Part shown: positions 58,409-64,000 of the stretch, in pieces
Position numbering within the stretch: the stretch's first letter is position 1
Layout of the letters: each line of letters starts with the position of its first letter
Assembly: GCA_011525295.1 (NCBI GenBank)
Contig: WTGV01000044.1
Coordinates: 55,358 to 119,357 of the forward strand
Length of the DNA: 64,000 nt
Origin: Pseudomonadales bacterium
GTDB lineage: Bacteria > Pseudomonadota > Gammaproteobacteria > Pseudomonadales > Azotimanducaceae
Reading direction: 5' to 3'
The notes under the pieces: model-generated
Database searches by the model: none
Told to the model about the DNA's origin: nothing
What the model saw: the letters and a program-made list of their open reading frames with translations, nothing else
Translations under genes and position numbers: made by a program

Positions 58409-59755
58409 TTATTCGTACACTTCTAATTCCAGAGCCACCTGCTCGAACTTATCCAACGTCCTTATCAACGGCGCGGAGGTAAATCCTTTTTGGCGAATCT
58501 CGTGGACAATCTCCTTGCAACTTTGTAGATCTACTCGTTTGATGCCCATCTGTTCTTCGTCTACAGGTCGTTCGTATATCGGAACACATAGATGTTGTAC
58601 CACCGCTTGCCAATCAAACTGAATCTCATCGTGCTGCTCGCGACTGGGACTATCAAAATTCGCGAGCAGGTTAAACGCGCTTAGAAAGTTTTCTATGCTT
58701 AGGTCTCTATCCGACCATTTCCCATCGTAAGCTCGCCAATAAGCCCCTGCCCTAATTAACGACTCCCATTCTTTACTATCAAGCAGTTCAGCAAATCGTC
58801 CAAACCTGTACCCGCCACCCGGAGGACCATGACCCCACCTACTCTCCGTCAACCTGGCCGCGTCATCACCGAAGTGTGCGGCGAGTTTAATTAAGAGTTC
58901 TTCTGTATGGAGACGCATAGTAAAGTCATCAAAAAAGTTTCGAGGGGAGGACATCAATTCATAGAGGCTTGGGTGAATTTCTGTAATTTTTAGCTTAGGG
59001 TCTATTTTCTCGCACTTCTCGCGCAACCAAGCAACTTCTAATCTTTGTGTCCACATCACGCGATCTTGTTCCAGAGTGGGGTTATCCTCAGCACGGTAAT
59101 ATTCCGACCAATTCCTTCTAATATACCCCCCACCAAAACACAAATGGTTGATGATCGCATAGTTAAAAAACGATTCTGCATGACAGATTTCTTTTAATTC
59201 TTGATTATTTTTCTCTCCTTTCAGCGAACACTCAGGGCGCGAAAGCGCGTCCTGCACGCGAATCAAATCGCCTGAGGGATCAAAAAAAATGCGCTCGAAG
59301 GATAGATGTTCATCCAGCACTATGAACGCAAACGCGCGATGTTCATAAGTCCTTGCGTCCCACAGGTACGGGTTGATCGTTTTGATGCTGTTTTCCAGAG
59401 CTCTCTGACATTCAACGGATTCGAGAGCGCTACTGAGGACTTCGCCCCTGGTTCCCTCCTCGTAAGCTACCCAATAGAACGGAAACTCATTCAACTCACA
59501 CGCTTCTTCGACCGAACCCGGTGGGAAGTCCAGCTGGGGTAGCTGAGGTAGCGTGTCAACCACAGTAACTACAGGATCGATCCTAGGTGATGAAGAAGGT
59601 ACTACGATACTCGGCTCGCTTATTGCCAATGCCGTAGAGTTTAGCGAGGCTTGATCGCGCGGGATTAAAAGCACACAAACACTGAATACCACACATAATC
59701 CAAGTCCTACACTCACGATCCACAACCAAACTCGCACCCCAATAGTTCGTCTCAT
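58409..59755 (-). CDS. Eight-cysteine, VYE-ending membrane-anchored protein, member B
   Basis: I do not recognise this 448-residue family. It has one N-terminal membrane helix (about 9-32), a Ser/Pro/Val-rich linker to about 75, and a presumably periplasmic domain. That domain opens LDFPPGSVEEACELNEFP and contains LSFERIFFDPSGDL, VQDALSRPECSL, LKEICHAESFFNYA and SCKEIVHEIRQKG, ending LELEVYE. Eight cysteines outside the membrane segment match those of members A, C and D. Its linker (ISEPSIVVPSSSP, VVTVVDTLPQLPQLDF) is closest to member D. It is the last gene of a minus-strand group and lies 77 nt after member C. No catalytic motif is visible; it could be a binding, scaffolding or immunity-type protein, which I cannot decide. 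Confidence 0.7.
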   Translation of the reverse strand: MRRTIGVRVWLWIVSVGLGLCVVFSVCVLLIPRDQASLNSTALAISEPSIVVPSSSPRIDPVVTVVDTLPQLPQLDFPPGSVEEACELNEFPFYWVAYEEGTRGEVLSSALESVECQRALENSIKTINPYLWDARTYEHRAFAFIVLDEHLSFERIFFDPSGDLIRVQDALSRPECSLKGEKNNQELKEICHAESFFNYAIINHLCFGGGYIRRNWSEYYRAEDNPTLEQDRVMWTQRLEVAWLREKCEKIDPKLKITEIHPSLYELMSSPRNFFDDFTMRLHTEELLIKLAAHFGDDAARLTESRWGHGPPGGGYRFGRFAELLDSKEWESLIRAGAYWRAYDGKWSDRDLSIENFLSAFNLLANFDSPSREQHDEIQFDWQAVVQHLCVPIYERPVDEEQMGIKRVDLQSCKEIVHEIRQKGFTSAPLIRTLDKFEQVALELEVYE

Positions 59756-59832
59756 TTTTTAGCACTCGATATTCACATTTAACCAATTAGAATAGACGCA
59801 ACAATCCTTGTTCTATAGCTTACATGCCGCTC

Positions 59833-61263
59833 TCACTCGTACACTCCCAGTTCCAACGCGGCCTTCTCGAATCTATCCAACACGTCGATCAATGGTAGGA
59901 ACGTGATCTCCCGCTGCTGACGTATTTCATGGACGACTTCCTTACAGCTTTTAGGCTCCAAAAAGTCCTCAACCCCATCCGGTCCAATTTCCAACTCTCT
60001 GAGTTCTTCCGGCTCAAGTTCCAACAGCTCCTCGATGTCAGCTTTGGTAAATCGAGCAATATAGCCATCTGCAGTAATGTAATCGAGAGCTTCCGTGGTA
60101 GGCGGTACACACATATGTTGTACCAATTGACCGTAATCAAACTGAATCGCTTCAATTGTGTCATCCTCTCGACTCTCCGCTTTCGCTAACATATGGAATA
60201 TCTGAAAAAAGCGATCAGCATTAGGAACTTGCTTCAAAGCTAGCTCCTGCCAAGTGGTGCTGCTCAAAAGCGCGGCAAAGCGTCCAAATTTGTAGCCTTC
60301 TTCGTAATATAGAGCTGGATGGCGGATTGAGTGCTGTGGAAAAGATGCTGTTAACCCAGCAGCTTCATCTCCCAAACGTGCCGAGAGTTCAATCAAGAGC
60401 TCTTGTGCACTCTTTTTGATTCTCGTCGTAGGATTCTGGAAAGACATCACCAATTTATGTAGTTCCGGGTACAGCTCTGACGAAAACTCCTGAGTCTGGT
60501 CTAAACTGTCACACTTCATCTCTACCCACTCTTCCTCCAATGATTCTTTCCAAGCTAATCGGTCTTGCTCCGGTGTTAGGTCATTAATGTTTGAAGAGTA
60601 CGTCTGTTCCTGCTCCCACCCAGACCCCAAACATATGCGATTAAATAGAGCATAATTCAAGAATGCCTCAGCGTGGCAGGACTCTTTCAATTCCCAGTTA
60701 ATCTCGTCATCTGTTAACAAACACTGAGACCGGGACAGTGCGTCTTGTACGCGGAGAAAATCCCCTGCGGGATCAGCAAAAATCCGCCCAAAAGTTAAAG
60801 GTTCTTCTAATCCTACAAACTCAAAGGGGCGTCTACTATCGGAATTTCTGACTGAATGGAAAGGATTGATAGTATTGATGTGCGTTTCCATTGCCGACCA
60901 GCATTCTTCAGATGTTAGAGGTATCCTCGAATCCCAGTCGGATTCGAATGTGCTGGGATGGTAGGGAGGGAAGTCATTAAAGCCGCACGCCTCTTCTACC
61001 GAACCGGGCGGGAAGTCCAAAGGCGGTAAAGTTAGTCCTGTCTTCATAACGACTTCGGAAACTTCAGTCGCGTCTATGGGAGAAGTGCCGTCGAGCTCCG
61101 TTACCGATGGGGGTTGGTCTATATTCAAAGATGTACGCGAATTGCTACTAGGGGCGCGTAACAGTATGAATGCGACAATCATTACGACCGCTAGCCCGAA
61201 AACACCACTCCAAATCCACCTTGCTGTCCCTGATTTCCGACCACCCGATACTTCTCTTTGCAT
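59833..61263 (-). CDS. Eight-cysteine, VYE-ending membrane-anchored protein, member C
   Basis: This 476-residue member of the same unrecognised family has one membrane helix (about 16-38), a linker, then LDFPPGSVEEACGFNDFP, EECWSAMETHINTINPFHS, FGRIFADPAGDFLRVQDALS, WELKESCHAEAFLNYALF, LSARLGDEAAGLT and the closing KAALELGVYE. All eight family cysteines are present. It differs by an acidic insertion near residues 405-440 (ADIEELLELEPEELRELE) before the SCKEVVHEIRQ block. It lies between members D (282 nt upstream) and B (77 nt downstream), so a promoter of its own in the larger gap is possible. Confidence 0.7.
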   Translation of the reverse strand: MQREVSGGRKSGTARWIWSGVFGLAVVMIVAFILLRAPSSNSRTSLNIDQPPSVTELDGTSPIDATEVSEVVMKTGLTLPPLDFPPGSVEEACGFNDFPPYHPSTFESDWDSRIPLTSEECWSAMETHINTINPFHSVRNSDSRRPFEFVGLEEPLTFGRIFADPAGDFLRVQDALSRSQCLLTDDEINWELKESCHAEAFLNYALFNRICLGSGWEQEQTYSSNINDLTPEQDRLAWKESLEEEWVEMKCDSLDQTQEFSSELYPELHKLVMSFQNPTTRIKKSAQELLIELSARLGDEAAGLTASFPQHSIRHPALYYEEGYKFGRFAALLSSTTWQELALKQVPNADRFFQIFHMLAKAESREDDTIEAIQFDYGQLVQHMCVPPTTEALDYITADGYIARFTKADIEELLELEPEELRELEIGPDGVEDFLEPKSCKEVVHEIRQQREITFLPLIDVLDRFEKAALELGVYE

Positions 61264-61545
61264 TCCAAATCTCTCTTTTTAAAGTAGTCTTTACTATGAA
61301 TCCCTTAAAAAAATTTTTCGATAACGCAGATAATTAATTTTAAAAGAAATATACAAGCTTTTGAAACCAATTCGGCCACAGACTGAGATTAGCCCCCGCT
61401 TTGAACTCCATCGTCAGAGTATCGAAACAAGAGTCACGTAGCGATCTTGTAGACCGGAAGAGCAATGCAGGGATCATCGAAAATCGCGTTCGCCTAGTCT
61501 CGTACAATTGTGTGGAGCAGATTGGCGGAAATCACCCCTATCTTC
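61264..61545. other. Spacer between family members D and C
   Basis: This stretch of 282 nt is between two same-strand genes and is very AT-rich near its left end (61280-61360). It may hold a promoter for members C and B. No hairpin or RNA gene is evident. Confidence 0.45.
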
Positions 61546-62883
61546 TTACTCGTACACTCCGATCTCTAAAGCTACCCGCTCGAACTTGTCCAACATCTTT
61601 AACAACGGCGGGAAGGTAATTCCTTTTTGACGGATCTCGTGAACGACTTCCTTACAACTTGAATGCTCTCCGTTTTCCACTAGTTGAAAATAAGACCAGG
61701 TTAGTTCGAAGTAGGGCGGTTCGCACAAATGGCGTGCCACCCACTCCCAATCAAACTCAATCTCGTCCTGTGGATCAGATTTTGGACTGTCAAGCCGGGC
61801 GAGTATGTGGAACGCTTGTAGGAAGCGATCAGTACTAGGCTCTTCTTTAAAAGCAAACTTCACCCATTCACTCTTTTCCACATTTATAAGATTGGCAATA
61901 CGTCCAAACTTGTAGCCTTCTACCCTGAGACGCCAGTTAAACGGAACTCCCTGCGACAGCCCGGCGGCGTCATCACCTAAACGCGCTGCTAATTCAACCA
62001 GTAGCACATCAGCACCTTTAGAGAATGGGGTTCGTTCCGTTTCATCCCAGGATATTACGAGAGCATGAAGTTCTGGATAGCGCTCCGCGGAGAGCTCTAG
62101 TGTGGGATCTAGCGCCTCGCACTTTTGTTTCACCCATTGGTCTTCCAAGTCTTGTTTCCACATAAGCCGATCCTGCTCCGTAGTAGGATTTTCTTCCGGC
62201 CAATATACCGGCTTGTCACGATATTTAACCCCCTCACCATAACAAAAAAGATTGACAAAGGCGTAATTCAACAGTGCATCAGCGTGACAGGTTTCTTTCA
62301 ACTCCCAGTTGGTCTCGTCTCCGGTCAACAAACACTCAGGGCGCGAGAGCGCGTCTTGCACCTGCAGTAAATCACCTGAGGGATCGGCAAAGATACGCTC
62401 AAACGTGAAAGGCTCATCCAATACCACAAGCTCAGCCAGACTGGCAGACTGGGGTGCACTAGAAAGGAATTGCTGAGGATTCTTAGTGCTCATGTGTGCC
62501 TCCAAAGCCGCCTGACATTCATCGGAATCGAGGGCTTTGGCGTGGTCGCTGGTCTTTTCTATGATCGTGCCATAAGAATCAGAGAACGAATAAGTCGGCA
62601 ACTCATTCAAACCACACGCCTCTTCCACAGAACCCGGGGAGAAGTCCAAACGCGGGAGCTGGGGCGGTATGTCAACCACAGTAACTGCAGGTTCAGTGGT
62701 AGGGGGCGAAGAAGAAACAACCGCGCTCGGCTCGCTTACCTCTAATGCCGTAGAGTCTAGTGAGGCTCGATTGTGCGTTACCAAAAACACACAAGCAACT
62801 ACTACCACCGTTAGGACTAGCCCGATCCCCGCGCCCCACAGCCAACGCGACGCGTGAGATGACTGGTCTATTCTTAGTCGCAT
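61546..62883 (-). CDS. Eight-cysteine, VYE-ending membrane-anchored protein, member D
   Basis: The 445-residue member D has a membrane helix at about 14-36, a Ser/Thr/Pro linker, then LDFSPGSVEEACGLNELP (cysteine 90), DECQAALEAHMSTKNPQ, FERIFADPSGDLLQVQDALS, WELKETCHADALLNYAFV, LAARLGDDAAGLS and SCKEVVHEIRQKGITFPPLL, ending VALEIGVYE. Its ATG lies within the last codons of the HExxH protein gene (10-nt overlap), so the two are translationally coupled; this is the strongest functional link for the family. No enzyme motif is visible. Confidence 0.72.
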   Translation of the reverse strand: MRLRIDQSSHASRWLWGAGIGLVLTVVVVACVFLVTHNRASLDSTALEVSEPSAVVSSSPPTTEPAVTVVDIPPQLPRLDFSPGSVEEACGLNELPTYSFSDSYGTIIEKTSDHAKALDSDECQAALEAHMSTKNPQQFLSSAPQSASLAELVVLDEPFTFERIFADPSGDLLQVQDALSRPECLLTGDETNWELKETCHADALLNYAFVNLFCYGEGVKYRDKPVYWPEENPTTEQDRLMWKQDLEDQWVKQKCEALDPTLELSAERYPELHALVISWDETERTPFSKGADVLLVELAARLGDDAAGLSQGVPFNWRLRVEGYKFGRIANLINVEKSEWVKFAFKEEPSTDRFLQAFHILARLDSPKSDPQDEIEFDWEWVARHLCEPPYFELTWSYFQLVENGEHSSCKEVVHEIRQKGITFPPLLKMLDKFERVALEIGVYE

Positions 62884-64000
62884 TCGAAGTTTTTCACCTT
62901 ATCAGGTTTGTAATAATTGTTTGCTGTTGCTTGAGGAAGGTTCTTAGGGTTCTTGAGCCAAGTTGCTAACTGTTCCATTGTCCCTTCCTCTGCCTTTGTT
63001 ATGGTTCCATTAGCTTTCTTGACTTCAAGCGCTTTATAGTCTTCCATCTTATTCTTGTAATCCTCAGTCATCTCCTCATTATCGTCGAGGAGCAAAGATG
63101 GCACACCAGCTTTCTTGCCGTATAACGTTCGGTACATTAGAGACGTCCCATTATGGGCTTTCACCTCCAAATCCCACCACTCGTACGGCTTAGGTAAGGC
63201 TCCTGTTGCGTCAAATATTGCTTTGATTTGACCGACGTGGAATGTTTCATGCATCTGACTATACACTAGTGTATGCTTAAAAGTGTCCTGATGCGCGGTA
63301 TCGGCGATTTTCCTAGCAATTCCGTGTGGGTAAATCTGCACATCTATTGAAAGTACAGATACTGGTTCATCTTCTCCCTCGACCTCTACCTCATTTACAT
63401 ATGGAGTGGTTTCACCAAGGCCGCGATCGGGTTGTCCTTTTGTTATTCTCCAATCTGCTTCTGTTGCTCCGATAGCATCGGAATTCCAGTCTTTGATCTC
63501 CACCGAAATACCAGTGGCTTTTGATTCCCAACATTCTTGTAGGTCATCTGCTTCGTCTTTGGTAAGGTTGTCGGCCTGCTTGTCGGCCTTTGTTTTTTGC
63601 GGTATGGGCTCTTGAGGTGCTGGTGGTTGCGTTTCTTCACCACCACCGCCGCCACCGGTGATCGGTTTCTTTTTCTTAGGCTGTACACCCACTGATTTTA
63701 CCTCTCGATATTCCACCAGATGGCACGTGTAAGAATAGTCTCCTTCCTCGACGTAGGAGCGCCAATACCAAATCTTGTCCTTATCCTCACCCGTTGCGTC
63801 GGGATCTGTTTTACCGTCGGCCGCGATTAACACACCAATATTTTCAAACCACTTGTAGTGCTCGCTAGAACAGTACTTGTCGGTAAAACCAAAGACCGGC
63901 GTAGTTGCTGGATCGTTTGAGGAAGAAGTCAGAGCAGTCAATCCGAACGCAGCCAGTGCGACCAAGATCGTCCCTGCCAAAAGTTTGCGTAATGCTTTCA
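62874..64000 (-). CDS. Secreted HExxH (gluzincin-like) protein, 5' end just outside the window
   Basis: The frame is open to the right edge, where the last bases give (N)TG-AAA-GCA-TTA-CGC. The start codon is therefore probably at base 64001, yielding a typical signal peptide (MKALRKLLAGTILVALAAFG if ATG). The internal TTG at 63980 is not needed. Counting from that TTG, residues 25-90 form a small domain with two cysteines, and 100-145 a Lys/Gly/Pro/Gln linker with six glycines. The domain at 150-368 contains MHETFHVGQ (HExxH at 244-248) and a glutamate 24 residues later in WWDLEVKAHNG (E272), the geometry of gluzincin metallopeptidases. I do not recognise a named family. It overlaps member D by 10 nt. 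Confidence 0.65.
   Translation of the reverse strand, partial: KALRKLLAGTILVALAAFGLTALTSSSNDPATTPVFGFTDKYCSSEHYKWFENIGVLIAADGKTDPDATGEDKDKIWYWRSYVEEGDYSYTCHLVEYREVKSVGVQPKKKKPITGGGGGGEETQPPAPQEPIPQKTKADKQADNLTKDEADDLQECWESKATGISVEIKDWNSDAIGATEADWRITKGQPDRGLGETTPYVNEVEVEGEDEPVSVLSIDVQIYPHGIARKIADTAHQDTFKHTLVYSQMHETFHVGQIKAIFDATGALPKPYEWWDLEVKAHNGTSLMYRTLYGKKAGVPSLLLDDNEEMTEDYKNKMEDYKALEVKKANGTITKAEEGTMEQLATWLKNPKNLPQATANNYYKPDKVKNFECD

Noticed and set aside
1..64000. CRISPR arrays, insertion sequences, prophage genes, tRNA or rRNA genes
   Set aside because: No regularly spaced repeats, transposase or integrase frames, phage structural genes, or tRNA/rRNA signatures were seen on either strand by eye. 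A dedicated tRNA search could still find one.

Overview
The window looks like chromosomal DNA of a gammaproteobacterium, probably marine or aquatic. The evidence is gene order. The blocks yajC-secD-secF with suhB and trmJ, ndk-rlmN-rodZ-hisS-yfgM-bamB-der, and guaB-guaA beside xseA are arrangements known from that class. TonB-dependent uptake, a beta-propeller phytase and a vanadium-haloperoxidase-like enzyme fit a water-column heterotroph, but a genus cannot be named. Base composition is moderate, slightly AT-rich by eye. The exception is about 1.0-3.0 kb, which is clearly GC-rich. TTG and GTG starts are frequent (hutU, guaB, guaA, suhB, xseA, selA, phytase).

Layout. 1-10.6 kb is accessory: a large FG-GAP/ASPIC/haloperoxidase protein cut by the left edge, then two tandem ~1170-residue paralogues that join an ABC-2-type membrane domain, a peptidase-M1-like domain without HExxH, and a golvesin-like C-terminal domain. 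10.7-17.4 kb holds the complete five-step histidine-to-glutamate pathway (hutI divergent from hutF-hutU-hutH-hutG). 17.7-22.2 kb has a fatty-acid-hydroxylase-family membrane protein and selA-selB. 22.2-26.1 kb is a TonB receptor plus phytase lipoprotein unit. 26.2-33.6 kb is a minus-strand run tadA-purL-DUF418-gamma carbonic anhydrase-purT. 33.8-35.9 kb encodes an EF-G-like GTPase. 36.4-37.8 kb is a solitary member (A) of an unrecognised family. 37.9-57.5 kb is housekeeping: guaBA, xseA, an M23 peptidase, the der-bamB-yfgM-hisS-rodZ-rlmN-ndk group, iscS, trmJ, a suhB homologue that lost its metal ligands, and yajC-secD-secF. 57.6-64 kb has a VOC protein, then three more members (B, C, D) of the unrecognised family behind a secreted HExxH protein that runs off the right edge.

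How the genes work together. The hut genes turn histidine into glutamate, ammonia and formate, and the nearby PurT uses formate to formylate GAR, with PurL catalysing the next purine step and GuaB/GuaA making GMP. SecDF-YajC, YfgM, BamB and RodZ serve export, outer-membrane assembly and cell shape. The TonB receptor and phytase probably form a phytate-phosphorus scavenging unit.

Most novel signal: four paralogous membrane-anchored proteins (36410-37822, 58409-59755, 59833-61263, 61546-62883) share eight conserved cysteines and end in Val-Tyr-Glu. Three are clustered, and the first of these overlaps by 10 nt a secreted gluzincin-like HExxH protein. I recognise no described family for them.
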